64,000 nucleotides of DNA, from positions 26,533 through 90,532 of the forward strand of contig JAKOGI010002722.1 of NCBI GenBank assembly GCA_029747015.1, given 5' to 3'. The notes beneath the pieces are model-generated. The model was given only the letters and a program-made list of their open reading frames with translations, was not told where the DNA came from and did not search any database. This document shows, in pieces, positions 21,945 through 32,754 of the stretch (its first letter is position 1; each line of letters begins with the position of its first letter). Position numbers and translations under genes: made by a program. This DNA comes from Carnegiea gigantea. Lineage: Eukaryota > Streptophyta > Magnoliopsida > Caryophyllales > Cactaceae.

Positions 21945-22125
21945 CACGGGTGCCCCGTGCCCCCATAGCACGACCGTGCCACACAATTCCTGCAACCTTC
22001 ATTTTCCAGCAACCCAGCACGGTCACCCCGTGCCAACCCACACGACCGTGCCACAGACCCTGTCCCAGAATTCACCCACAGCCCGTGAGCACGCCCACCC
22101 CGTGCCACTGCACACGGCCGTGCCT
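21945..22125. repeat. CACGG/CCGTG palindrome cluster in B leader
   Basis: Three units with AGCACGG-type starts and CACGACCGTGCC or CACGGCCGTGCC ends, about 70 bp apart, just before the gag start at 22170. It is preceded by a run of ten Cs. Confidence 0.7.
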
Positions 22126-22169
22126 CCCTCTTCCCTCCCAAAACACTAAGCTTCCACCACAAAGCTATC

Positions 22170-23392
22170 ATGTCCGGTAGCCTCACCCCTTCCCAAGTGG
22201 CTGAACAAGCTCATGGGGAGAAAGCCGAACTTGGGGCTCGAGTCAAGTACCTTCAACGGCAACTTGGCCAACTTATGGAAGAAAAGAGGCGACACCAATG
22301 GGGCTCTAGAAGTTCAAGCAAGCATGGGGACTCGGACGACTCCGAGGGAAGCAACCCCTTTGGAGATTCAAGCGAAGAAGAGCAAGGTAGACGTCCCCGC
22401 CGACATCAAAGGCAACATGAACGAGGTTATGGAGATTTCAAAGTTGATATCCCGGAGTTTGAAGGACAACTTGATCCGGATGTCTTCCTCGATTGGTTGC
22501 AAACGGTGGAGCGAGTCTTTGAGTACAAAGACATCCCGGAAGGCAAAAAGGTAAAGCTAGTGGCCTTGAAACTTCGCAAATATGCATCTATTTAGTGGTT
22601 CAATGTTGTGTCTAAGAGAGTAAGAAAGGGGAAAAGTAAGATTAAGACTTGGGAGAAGATGAAGTCCAAACTAAAGGCCAAATTCTTACCCCCACATTAC
22701 CTCCAAGACAATTTCCTTAAACTCCACCACCTCAAATAAGGTTTCAAAAGTGTAGAAGAGTACACTAGGGACTTTGAACAACTCCTCTTGAAATGTGATT
22801 TGAAGGAGGATGACTCCCAAACCTTGATTCGATACTTGAGTGGTCTTGATGAGCAAATTGCCCATGTTGTTGAGTTGCACCCTACACCTCTCTTGATGAG
22901 CTAAGTGCTCTAGCCCACAAAGTTGAAATGCAAAAGAAACTCAAAGGCAAGAATCCCATCCCCAAGCCTACCCCACGGCCTTATGGCTTCCAAAAGCCTC
23001 CATACACTCCTCAAAAATCCTTCCCATCCCCGAACCCGAAACCCCCACAAAACACCACTCCACAAACTCCCTCCAAACAACCGCCCCCAAAGCCATCTAG
23101 CAAAGTCCGGTGTTTTTGTTGCCAAGGCCTTGGACACTATGCTTCCGGGTGTCCCAACAAAAGAATGGTCTCTCTAGCTGAATATCAAGCTTCCCTAGAG
23201 GAGCTAGAAGAGGAGGTAGAGAAGGAGGAAGATGAGAAAGGGGTGTACTTGAATGAAGTCATAGAGGAGGTTGAAGAGGGCCCGGATGAAGGAGAGCTCT
23301 TACTAATTCGAAGAGCTTTGAGTGGGCTTGCTTCACATGAAGAAATGGAACAACAGGAGAGTATTTTCCACACTCGATGCACCGTAAGTGGA
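22170..23392 (+). pseudogene. Element B gag (broken) up to the protease start
   Basis: Start MSGSLTPSQVAEQAHGEK, followed by a coiled coil (RVKYLQRQLGQLMEEKRR), an Arg/Asp/Ser-rich linker, and the Gag core YGDFKVDIPEFEGQLDPD, DWLQTVERVFEYKDIPEGKK. A stop interrupts KYASI*W near 22593 (TAG in place of TGG). A second stop lies at HHLK*G (22737), and a frameshift near 22882 moves translation to the frame with RCFCCQGLGHYASGCPNKR (an altered CCHC knuckle around 23110-23160). It then continues EEGPDEGELLLIRRALSGL. The pattern matches G residues 1-400, so this is a decayed autonomous-type Gag. Confidence 0.85.
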
Positions 23393-24546
23393 TGATGCCT
23401 ATTTTCCATATGCATCATTTTTATTCAAGTCCAATTTCAAAGAAGAAAGGGTCAAAGAAGATCATGCTTGGAAGTGTGCTTATTTGGTCTTATTAAGTGA
23501 GTTCAAAGACTCACGACACTATGAAGAGGTCAAAAAGAGGTTAAGCTTTGCTAGAAATTTGGCGCTGAATTCATACCTGCGGAACCCGATTTTTTGTGAC
23601 CACTTTTGGACAAGCTCAAGTGGACCCACAACTTGAGGCTCCACATCGTTTTGAAGTTTAAGATTTCAGCTTTCAAATAAGCCCAAGTTTGTTTAATTTG
23701 GACATCATTTGATTGGGCAAAATATCACTCAAAGATACGTTGTGCTGATCCAGTCCAGTCTGAGATAGGTGCATTGTTTGGGCAATAACTTTCAAACCGC
23801 TTATCCAAATTGAGCAAATGAGCCCATTCTGGAAAATAGACTTCCAGGGCTTTCTAACAAGCCCAAGAACGCGTGATTTGGCCGAGTATTCTGGAAGTTA
23901 TGCTCTGTTGAAGTTGAGGCATTTGCAAGGATTAATGCTGGGAATATGAAGAGTCTTCGGTTACATATACTTGTGTGGCTGATATTGTGCCCGTTTTAGA
24001 TGCTTCTAGATTGATGTAATCAGCTGCAAAAATCCTAGAATATTCCTTGTAACCTCCCCCACCCCCTTTTTATGATGTGTCTTTTTATTTTTCTTAGACT
24101 TTTCATTAGCTAGTTTTAATTGTTAGGAGTTATTTGAGTCTTTTGATTGTCTTTTGCTGAGTCTATTAAAGGGGAGGGGCATGTGAAGCTAATCATTCAG
24201 CATTGTAAGAAATTTCCAAAGCAATACAAGTACTTTGAGTGTGTTTCTCAAAAGTGCAACTTAATTCCTAGTTCTATATCTTGAATTGTGGCAAATTCAA
24301 GTGGTGTTCTAGGTTCTCTTCCTTTTCCAATTGGAGTGATTCCTTGGTAAGACAAGAGAATTAGCCCAAGATCAAGTCATTGAGTGGCTCCGGGAAGGAT
24401 TATCTCAATTACAAGATCTTGTTCTATCCCTTTTTCTTGTGTAGTGAAGTTCTTCATCCATCTCATCCATCTTTCATTTCTCTTTCCAATTTGGCTTATT
24501 TGAGTTGGAGTTTGATTTGGTTCACTTACCACCCACATCTACATCA
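23393..24546 (+). repeat. Element D 5' LTR
   Basis: 1154 bp of the E1 LTR family, starting with a slightly degraded head palindrome (TGATGCCTATTTTCC) and ending CTACATCA. The TATA region is altered to CTATTAAAGG. Confidence 0.88.
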
Positions 24547-24548
24547 AT

Positions 24549-24560
24549 TGGTATCAGAGC
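24549..24560 (+). promoter_or_regulatory. Element D primer-binding site
   Basis: TGGTATCAGAGC after the LTR end and AAT. Confidence 0.9.
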
Positions 24561-24671
24561 CAAGGCTTTTAAGTGACCCATATCATACCCAAACACATCC
24601 CAAAAAGCCAAAATACAAAAAAAAAGAAAGAGGCACAAACCGGCAATCCGAAGTCTTGAAGACCAGAGAAG

Positions 24672-24855
24672 CAGCACGGTGCCCCCGTGCCACAACACAC
24701 GACCGTGCCATATTCTTTTTCCAGGAATCTTCAAGTCGAGACGTAGCACGGTGCCCCCGTGCCGCCAAGCACGACCGTGCCACTCTACTTTTCTGCATTT
24801 TCTTCAGCCGAAGCATAGCACGGCCTGACCGTGCCCCCTTGCACGGCCGTGCCAC
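24672..24855. repeat. CACGG/CCGTG palindrome cluster in D leader
   Basis: Three units closely matching those of E1 (16707-16895) and, on the other strand, J (52520-52710). The third unit contains GCACGGCCGTGCC, a perfect 12-bp palindrome. Confidence 0.72.
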
Positions 24856-24894
24856 TTTCCCTGCTGCATATTCTTCCTTCAACGCATCTCCAAC

Positions 24895-26449
24895 ATGTCT
24901 ACAAAGTCCACAAGAAGCGACCAAGCACGTGTGGAAGAGTTAGAAGCACTACTCACTTATCTTCGAACTCAACTTGGGCAACTTTTGGAGGAGAAAAGAA
25001 GGTGGGTTCATATCCCCACTCCCTCTCATCCTCATGAACCGGTGGTTGAATCTGAAGAGGAAGTCCATCACTCCCATGCCAATTCAAGTGATGAGGAACC
25101 CCCAAGGAGACGAAGGCAAGGAGGAAATATTGGTGGTTTCCGAATTGACATCCCCGAATTTGAAGGCCAACTTGATCCGGACTTATTTCTCGATTGGTTG
25201 CACACCATTGAGAGGATCTTTGAATATGAGGACATCCCGGAAGATAAGAAGGTAAAGCTTGTAGCCCTTAAACTCCGAAAATATGCTTCAATCTGGTGGG
25301 CTAACCTTGGAGCGAAAAGAGCAAGAAACGGGAAAGGGAAAATCAGAACTTGGGCCAAAATGAAAGAAAAACTCAAGGCCAAGTTTCTTCCCTCTCACTA
25401 TGTGCAAGACAATTATCTCAAGCTCCATCGCCTCAAGCAAGGATCCAAGAGTGTGGAAGAATACACTCGGGAGTTTGAACAACTCCTACTCAAATGTGAT
25501 TTGAGAGAAGACGACTCACAAACCTTGGTAAGATACTTAACCGGTCTTGATGAGTCATTGCTCATGTAATTGAGTTGCAACCTTACTCATCCCTAGATGA
25601 CTTGAGTTCTCTAGCCTATAAGGTAGAGCAACAAAAGAAATCTAAGGAAAAGAGCATCTTTTCCAAGACTCCTTCTCGTCCTTTTTCTCAAGAATCACCT
25701 TACTTTCCCCCACAAATTCAAACCCCCTCACCCACCAAAAGTGTCCCTCCCATCAGCCCTCCACCTCCCACAAAAGTGCCCTCACGGCCAAAAGACCAGG
25801 TTCGTTGTTTCCGTTGTCAAGGGATGGGACATTTTGCATCTGAGTGTCCTAACAAGAAGATTGTTTCCCTGGCTGAGTACCAAGCTTCTTTTGAGGAGCA
25901 TGACCATGAAGAAGAGGAAAGTTTGGAGGAAAAGAAGAAGAGGTTATCATAGGCCCCGATGAAGGTGAGTTGCTTGTCATTAGGCGAGCATTGAGCGGAT
26001 TTGCTACTCAAGAAGGCTTGGAGCAAAGAGAGGCGATTTTCCACACAAGGTGCACTATTCCAGGGAAAGTTTGTACCCTCATCATCGATGGAGGTAGTTG
26101 TACAAATGTTGCATCCAAAACCATGGTGGACAAGCTCAAACTTGAGACTACACCCCATCCTACGCCTTATAGCATCCAATGGCTAAATCAAGGCGAAGGT
26201 ATAAACATTTCTCATCAGTGCCTCATTTCTCTTTCTATTGAAGACCACTATAAGGATGAGATATTGTGTGACATTCTTCCTATGGATGCAAGCCATATAT
26301 TGTTGGGTAGACGATGGATGTTTGATCGCCATATAATTCATCATGGGCGCCTCAACACCTACTCCTTTATTAAGGATGAGAAGAAAATCACCTTGACCCC
26401 TATTCCATCGTGCCAAAGCCCCAAGCCACAAAGGACCGACAAGCCTTAA
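24895..26449 (+). pseudogene. Element D gag-protease (frameshifted)
   Basis: Start MSTKSTRSDQARVEELEA, nearly the same as J's Gag. Frame 1 (24895-25569) holds the coiled coil, acidic linker and Gag core (FRIDIPEFEGQLDPDLFLDW, KYASIWWANLGAKRARNGKG, VEEYTREFEQLLLKCDL). A single-base loss near 25556 shifts to the frame 25575-25952, which has the knuckle CFRCQGMGHFASECPNKK. A second shift near 25945 leads to 25970-26449 with the protease active site TLIIDGGSCTNVASK and DASHILLGRRWMFDR. It ends at the chimera junction (PKPQRTDKP). Without the shifts it would be a normal Gag-protease lacking pol. Confidence 0.85.
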
Positions 26450-26892
26450 CCCTCATTCATCCTTCCCAAACCCTTGCCCCCAAAGAAGATTTCCCACTTC
26501 CGCCTCTTCTCCTCACCAGGTATGACCCGTTTTATCATCCTCCCCTCACTCTCTTCTATACCTCTCTAGAGGTGATGCCCTGTGACCTCCTTCCCCAAAG
26601 GCTCCCATATTGTAAGCGTAACCCCTTTCTTGAGAGGCTTGCCAACTCTTTGAGTTTGAGGACAAACTCAAAACAACCCGGGGAGTATGATGCATATTTC
26701 CATATGCATCATTTTTATTCAAGTCCAATTTCAAAGAAGAAAAGGGGCAAAGAAGATCATGCTTGGAAGTGTGCTTATTTGGTCTTATTAAGTGAGTTCA
26801 AAGCCTCACGACACTATGGAGAGGTCAAAAAGAGGTTAAGCTTTGCTAGAAATTTGGTGCCGAATTCATCCCTGCGGAACCCGATTTTGTGA
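26410..26892 (+). pseudogene. E1-type 3' tail ORF in element D
   Basis: 160-residue frame from the chimera junction through the polypurine tract into the LTR: KDRQALTLIHPSQTLAPKED, PLLLTRYDPFYHPPLTLFY, then GEYDAYFHMHHFYSS at the LTR start. It is almost the same as E1 residues 340-500 but stops early at NPIL because one T is missing before GTGACC. It has lost the Gag core that precedes it in E1. Confidence 0.75.
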
Positions 26893-27851
26893 CCACTTTT
26901 GGACAAGCTCAAGTGGACCCACAACTTGAGGGCCCATGTGCTTTTGAAGCTTAAAATTTCAGCTTTAAAATAAGCCCAAGTGTGATTAATTTGGACATCA
27001 TTTGATTGGGCAAAATTTCACTCAAAGATACGTTATGCTGATCCAGTCCAGTCTGAGATAGGTGCATTGTTTGGGCCATAACTTTCAAACCGCTTATCCA
27101 AATTGAGCAAATGAGCCCATTCTGGAAAATAGACTTCCCGGGCTTTCTAACAAGCCCAAGAACGCGTGATTTGGCCGAGTATTCTGGAAGTTATGCTCTG
27201 TTGAAGATGAGGCAGTTGCAAGGATTAATGCTGGGAATATGAAGAGTCTTAGGTTACATATATTTGTGTGGCTGATAGTGTGCACGTTTTAGATGCTTCT
27301 AGATTGATGTAATCAGCTGCAAAAATCCTAGAATATTCCTTGTAACCTCCCACACCCCCTTTTATGATGTGTCTTTTCATTTTTCTTAGACTTTTCATTA
27401 GCTAGTTTTAATTGTTAGGAGTTATTTGAGTCTTTTGATTGTCTTTTGCTGATTCTATAAAAGGGGAGGGGCATGTGAAGCTAATCATTCAGCATTGTAA
27501 GAGATTTCCAAAGTAATACAAGTACCTTTGAGAGTGATTCTCATTTGTGTCTCAAAAATTCCTAGTTCTATATCTTGAATTTGGCTAATTCAAGTGGTGT
27601 TCTAGGGTCTCTTCCTTTTCCAATTGGAGTGATTCCTTGGTTAAGACAAGAGAATTAGCCCAAGACCAAGTCATTGAGTGGCTCCGTGAAGGATTATCTT
27701 AATTACAAGGTCTTGTTTATCCTTGTTCTTTTTGTTATTATTCTTCAAACCATCTCAAACTATCTTCCACCATAGTCACTTTTCTTTGGTTGATTCTTGT
27801 TTAGTTTGAGTTTGAGTTGATTTGGTTCACTTACCACCCACATCTACATCA
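26688..27851 (+). repeat. Shared LTR between D and E2
   Basis: 1164 bp with an intact head palindrome and CTACATCA end. It serves as D's 3' LTR. To the right it joins an internal region without PBS. Confidence 0.85.
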
Positions 27852-28010
27852 GACCGTGCCACTATACTTTTCTGCATTTCCTCAAGTTGAAGTATAGCAT
27901 GGCCTGCCCCTGCCCCCTTGCACGACCGTGCCCTCCCTCCTCTTCTCAAAAACGGCCTTTTTCTCGCCTAAACACATAACCCATAAAGAACCCTTAAGCA
28001 TTCATCCATC

Positions 28011-28271
28011 ATGATTTCTCTTGGGAACTTGCGAAAAGAGATTGCTTTGATTGAAAAGGAGATGGTCATCCTTGAAACTCCAAAGTTTCGTGGCCAAAAA
28101 GAAGATTTCCCTTACTGGATTTCCAAAGTTGATCAAGTTTTCACTCGCTACAATATTGACGAGCAAGAGAAGTTTAAGGTGGTTATCAAGAAGCTCCGAG
28201 GCCATGCGCTTGAATGGTGGGAAAAGTACAAGTATAAGAGAAAGAAGAGAGGAAAAAGTAAGATCAGAACA
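28011..28271 (+). pseudogene. E2 Gag-like protein, N-terminal part
   Basis: 87 residues from MISLGNLRKEIALIEKEM, with the Gag-like core FRGQKEDFPYWISKVDQVF and LEWWEKYKYKRKKRGKSKIRT, then a stop (TAG where E1 has TGG). It is diverged from E1's Gag but aligned over its whole length, so gag-only Gags form more than one lineage. Confidence 0.8.
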
Positions 28272-28280
28272 TAGGATAAG

Positions 28281-28982
28281 TTGAGGGGTAAACTAAAGTA
28301 TGCTTTTGCTCCAACCTCTTACTTACAGAAGCATCTTTTTCTTACCTTTGAGGGAAATGGCTTTAATTCCTCTTCTAAAGACATCCCTTTCAACAAGGGG
28401 AGTCCTATGAGTGCTTGTATCTCTAACTCTACTTCCTTCCTTTGTTTGGAGAAGCCTAACCCCAATAAAGATGAAAAGATCCTTGGGGAGGAAGCTTCAA
28501 GCCTAGTTGACCTACCTCCTGTTTTTGATGACTATGGTGATGAAGAGACCTTTGAACTTGAGGCCCAAAGATCCGAGTTGAAGCAAGAAGAGATTGTGCA
28601 AGAAATTGAGCAATCCTTCACCCAAGAAGGGTGGCAAGAAGATAATGAGGTGAATTTGAGCATAACCCCAAGAATTGAAGAGCATGTAGTTAAAGACCTT
28701 GAAGTGATGAAGCCATGTAGGGTTGCTGAAGAGTTTGAACAACTCTTGATTCAAGAAGTACGCCCTACCAAACTCCAAGCACCCGAGTTAGAGGCATGTG
28801 GGGTTATTGAAGAAGTTGAGCAACTCTTGACCCAAGAAGAATTCACCTTACCCCCCATTCAACCTTCCCAACCCTTCAAACCACAAAAGGACCGACAAGC
28901 CTTAACCCTCATTCATCCTTCCCAAAACCCTTGCCCCCAAAGAAGATTTCCCACTTCCGCCTCTTCTCCTCACCAGATATGA
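28281..28982 (+). pseudogene. E2 Gag-like protein, acidic part
   Basis: Same frame family as E1 residues 95-350. It has the acidic motifs GDEETFELEAQRSELKQEE, EEFEQLLIQEVRPTK and EEVEQLLTQEEF. The zinc knuckle of E1 is missing, because the region between the core and the acidic part has been replaced or deleted. A frameshift at the poly-A/C near 28925 ends it. The tail continues in another frame up to the LTR (PLTLFYISLEVMPCDLLPQK). Confidence 0.8.
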
Positions 28983-29143
28983 CCCGTTTTATCATCCTCC
29001 CCTCACCCTCTTCTATATCTCTCTAGAGGTGATGCCCTGTGACCTCCTTCCCCAAAAGCTCCCATATTGTAAGCGCGACCCCTTTCTTGAGAGGCTTGCC
29101 AACCCTTTGAGTTTGAGACAAACTCAAAATAACCCGGGGAGTA

Positions 29144-30285
29144 TGATGCATATTTCCATATGCATCATTTTTATTCAAGTCCAATTTCAAAGAAGAAAAG
29201 GGTCAAAGAAGATCATGCATGGAAATGTGCCTATTTGGTCTTCTTAAGTGAGTTCAAAGACTCGCGCACTATGGAGAGGTCAAAAAGAGGTTAAGCTTTG
29301 CTAGAAATTTGGTGCCGAATTCATCCCTGCGGAACCCGATTTTTGTAACCACTTTTGGACAAGCTCAAGTGGACCCACAACTTGAGGCTCCACATGGTTT
29401 TGAAGTTTAAGATTTCAGCTTTCAAATAAGCCCGAGTTTGTTTAATTTGGACATCATTTGGTTGGGCAAAATATCACTCAAAGATACGTTGTGCTGATCC
29501 AGTCCAGTCTGAGATAGGTGCATTGTTTGGGCCATACCTTTTAAACCGCTTATCCAAATTGAGCAAATGAGCCCATTCTGGAAACTAGACTTCCAGGGCT
29601 TTCTATCAAGCCCAAGAACGCGTGATTTTGCCGAGTATTCTGGACGTTATGCTCTGTTGAAGTTGAGGCAGCTGCAAGGATTAATTCTGGGAATATGAAG
29701 AGTCTTCGGTTACATGTGATTGTGTGGCTGCCATTGTGCACGTTTTGGAGCCTTCTAGATTGGTGTAATCAGCTAAGAAATCCTAGAATATTCCTTGTAA
29801 CCTCCCCCACCCCTTTATGATGTGTCTTTCCATTTATCTTAGTCTTTTCATTTTACTAGTTTTAATTGTTAGGAGTTATTTGAGTCCTTTTTGTTGTCTT
29901 TTGCTGAGCCTATATAAAGGGGGGGCGTGTGAGCATTGTAGATCAGATTTCTAAGGCATTTTCAAAAGTAATTCAAGCACCTTTGAGAGTGATTCTCATT
30001 TGTGTCCCAAAAATTCCTAGTTCTATATCTTGAATTTGGCTAATTCAAGTGGTGTTCTAGGTTCTCCTTCTTTTCTTTGGAGTGATTCCTCAGAAGAGTG
30101 AGGGGAATTTGCCCAAGACCAAGGTGTGAGTGGCTCTGGAAGGATTATCTCATACTCAAAGTCTTGCACTATCCGTCTCTATCCTGTTTGGTGATATTCT
30201 TCATCTTCCCCACCTTTCTCTCTTTTCATTTTGCTTAAGTTTGATTTGAGTTTGATTTGGATCACTTTCCACCACATATACAGCA
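29144..30285 (+). repeat. E2 3' LTR (diverged subfamily)
   Basis: 1142 bp with the head palindrome, then GAAGTTTAAGATTTCAGC. It shares with K (63779 onward, other strand) the ending GGATCACTTTCCACC before TATAC, so it belongs to a second LTR subfamily. The TATA region reads CTATATAAAGG. Confidence 0.85.
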
Positions 30286-30504
30286 TTTAATCCCAATGCA
30301 AAATATTGGACTTAAACCTTAAAGGGTTTGACGTAATTAACCTCTCAAAACCGGGTTTGCTGCTGAAAACAAACCTGACCTGCTGTTTTAGGTCCTTAAA
30401 CACAACAAGGATGAATTATTCACCCTTTAATCACCAAAATGAATTACCTAGCTTGATTTGATTTTTTAAATCAAAGGGCATGGAGGGATCTCCATCAGGT
30501 TAAG
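30286..30504 (-). repeat. Residual LTR end of an otherwise missing element
   Basis: 219 bp ending GGGATCTCCATCA, the form of the U3 start of a minus-strand LTR here. It contains AATGCAAAATATTGGACTTAAACC, which recalls the ends of the A and C LTRs. It separates E2's LTR from C's LTR. The rest of its element is absent. This assignment is weak. Confidence 0.4.
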
Positions 30505-31627
30505 ACTCACTTGAACACCACTTAGTTTGGCCTAAACTAAGATAAGCAAGTAAGAATTTGAGAGGAAGCTTTCAAAGCTCTCTACTAAACTTTTCATTCA
30601 TAAAAACTGAAGTGTTGTTGGCTTCGCCGTGTGTGTTTTACATATGCAGCAAAATAACCAAGCTAGCAAACTCTCACACAAGCACCTCTACCTTTCCTTC
30701 CTAGGTAGGAAAGGTATTACAGCCTAATCACACCCGGTTAAGACTAACCGGTTGTTAATCACATTTAGTGCTAAACAAAGTGCATCAAAACTAACTAGGA
30801 AAGCAAGACAAATGAGTGTTATAACTTAATTATCTCGTGCTTAGGCCTAAACAACTTGGAAACTCAGCAAAAGACATGTGCACAGCCGAAAAGTGGATCC
30901 TCCTTTGCGGCTGTCCAATGAGAAACAAGCTAGCACCTTCTTTGTCTTCCAATGAGAATCAAGAGACAAGCCTTCTTGCAGCCCTTCCCTCATTGGTTGT
31001 TCTCTTCCCTAGGCTACCTTGGACGTGTGCCAGCATTGAGGGGTGTGCCCATTCAGCATGCTTGAGAGGAGGAAACCCTTGTGATGAAGCAAACCCTTGT
31101 GATGACAAACAACCGGGCACTCTTGAACCGGGTTCAGGGCAGTAAAATGACCGGTTGTGAGGCTTGGTTTTCCCTTAGCAAAAGTGATCATGATTTGGGT
31201 TTTAAGCCATGGGGGGAAACCTTAGGGTGTGCACTAACCTTCCAAGAAAGAAATTAAGGTTAAAACAACTTTAAACATAGTAACTAAGCCAAAACTTCTA
31301 ACCGTGCAGAATTGGGCCAATTTGACTGTCATGGGAAAAATGCCTTGAACCCTTATCCTCTTGAAGGCATGAAGCGAAACCATTGCTTGAACCTGAAAGC
31401 TAACTTCATGAGGATGTCAACAATGCAAAAATATTAGACTTAAGCCACAATGTAGCTTAAGAAATGAGATGCACAAAATCGGGCATTTTCCGGCGGGCCA
31501 AGCCGTGAGGGGCTGTTTGGCCTTCTTGCAAAAGGTATGCCATTTTCTTCACCTGGGACCTTGTTCCTGGACGAGTTGGACTTGTGTCTTCATGCGATCA
31601 AGGTCTTGGCTGGGTAGGACTCCATCA
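30505..31627 (-). repeat. Element C 3' LTR, left part missing
   Basis: 1123 bp ending GGACTCCATCA, followed by TCCTCCCCTTGTTG, the polypurine tract on the minus strand. It is comparable over its length with A's LTR from about 10410 (TTAAGACTCACTTGA, GCAAGTAAG, AGGTTTCC-like blocks). About 200 bp at its left end are missing. Confidence 0.75.
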
Positions 31628-32596
31628 TCCTCCCCTTGTTGAAAAGATTTGACCCTCAAATCTGGTGGGGAAGAGTCCGGGTAGAAGGGGCTTAAGTCGG
31701 CCACGTTAAAGGTGGCAGAAACTTCATACTCACCAGGTAGATTGATCTTGTAAGCGTTGTCGTTGATCCTTTCTAGGACTTCAAATGGACCTTCAGCTCG
31801 AGGCATGAGTTTATTCTTCCTTTTGGAAGGAAACCGTTCCTTCCTCAAATGTATCCATACCAAGTCCCCTGGTTGAAAAACAATCTTTCTCCTATGCTTG
31901 TTGGCGTGTGACTCGTAGGCTGCGTTTGTCTTCTCAATTCGTGCCCTCACCAACTCATGGAGCTTTTGAATCTCTTTCACCCTAGTTGCTGCATCAGTAT
32001 GAGGCTTTTGGTCTTGGGGACGTGGGGTGAGATCGTTAGGACTCAAAGGATCAATCCCATACACCACCTTGAATGGTGAAAGACCAGTAGCTTTGCTAGG
32101 CGCCCTTATTGTATGCAAACTCAGCATGGGGTAGGAGTAAGTCCCAGGCTTTAGCATTAGGTTTAATCAAAGCCCTTAGGAGAGTGCCTAGGGTTCGATT
32201 AGTGACCTCCGTTTGACCATCAGTCTGGGGATGACAGGTGGTACTGAATAGCAACTTGGTACCAAGCTTCTTCCATAGGGTAATCCAAAAATGACTGAGA
32301 AACTTTGTATCCCTATCTGAAACGATGGACTTAGGGATACCATGCAACCTTGTTACCTCTTTGAAATAGAGCTCGGCAATGTGTGTAGCATCATTGGTTT
32401 TATTGCAGGGAATGAAGTGTGCCATCTTGGAAAATCGATCTACCACCACAAATATTGAATCCTTGCCCCTTTGAGTCTTAGGTAGACCCAAAATGAAGTC
32501 CATACTCACGTCCACCCATGGTAGAGTTGGTACGGGTAGCGGGGTGTATAAGCCGTGGGGTAAAACATGGCTCTTCGCAACTTGGCAGTTCCACAT
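31549..32596 (-). pseudogene. Element C integrase
   Basis: Two overlapping frames. 32596-32096 holds the catalytic core with [33 protein letters not shown] and [16 protein letters not shown], so the D-D-E residues are all present. A frameshift near 32100 leads to 32157-31549, which has GLSPFKVVYGIDPLSP, the basic region FQPGDLVWIHLRKERFP, and the C-terminal VSATFNVADLSPFYPD. It then continues as FQQGEDDGVLPSQ across the LTR boundary (31627), with an LTR-encoded end of about 26 residues. The zinc-binding HHCC part lies upstream in another frame (around 32750-32600). Confidence 0.85.
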
Positions 32597-32754
32597 CTCC
32601 TAAGGATGTCTTGAACATCCTTCTCCATCCCTAGCCAGTAGTAATGTTCCCTCAACATAGTTAAGGTCTTGGACTCTCCAAAATGACCTGCCAGGGAACC
32701 ACCATGAACCTCCCTGATTAGAAGCTCACGAGTGCTACACTTTGGAATACATAA

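Larger units (their letters stand above)
20698..23392 (+). mobile_element. Element B: 5' part of an autonomous-type gypsy element
   Basis: Plus-strand element inserted in A's second LTR after CATGG. It has LTR 20698-21807, PBS, leader and gag up to the beginning of the protease region (FHTRCTVSG), where element D's LTR starts at 23393. The remaining pol and 3' LTR are not found in the window. The duplicated target CATGG cannot be confirmed on the right. Confidence 0.8.
23393..27851 (+). mobile_element. Element D: chimeric gag-protease / gag-only element
   Basis: LTR 23393-24546, internal 24547-26687, LTR 26688-27851. The internal region starts as an autonomous-type element (Gag and protease close to J's) and switches near 26425, within CCACAAAGGACCGACAAGCC, to the 3' tail of an E1-type element (LIHPSQTLAPKEDFPLPP onward). 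RT, RNase H and integrase are absent. The left flank is GTGGA and the right flank GACCG, so there is no clean target duplication and the right end continues into another internal region. The chain therefore rearranged after or during insertion. Confidence 0.8.
27852..30285 (+). mobile_element. Element E2: gag-only internal fragment plus 3' LTR
   Basis: Internal region 27852-29143 and LTR 29144-30285. It begins abruptly in the last palindrome unit of the leader (GACCGTGCCAC), lacking the PBS and the first ~300 bp of leader. It then carries an E1-type Gag and tail and ends with an LTR of the same family but more diverged, ending TATACAGCA. Together with D this makes an LTR-internal-LTR-internal-LTR chain. 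Confidence 0.75.

Noticed and set aside
21752..22186. Arg/Ala/Gly-rich ORFs opposite the palindrome clusters (also at 16602, 24583, 52452, 39735)
   Set aside because: Their composition (RSC, ARGGRA repeats) results from reading the CACGG/CCGTG motifs. No start context or conservation beyond the repeats.
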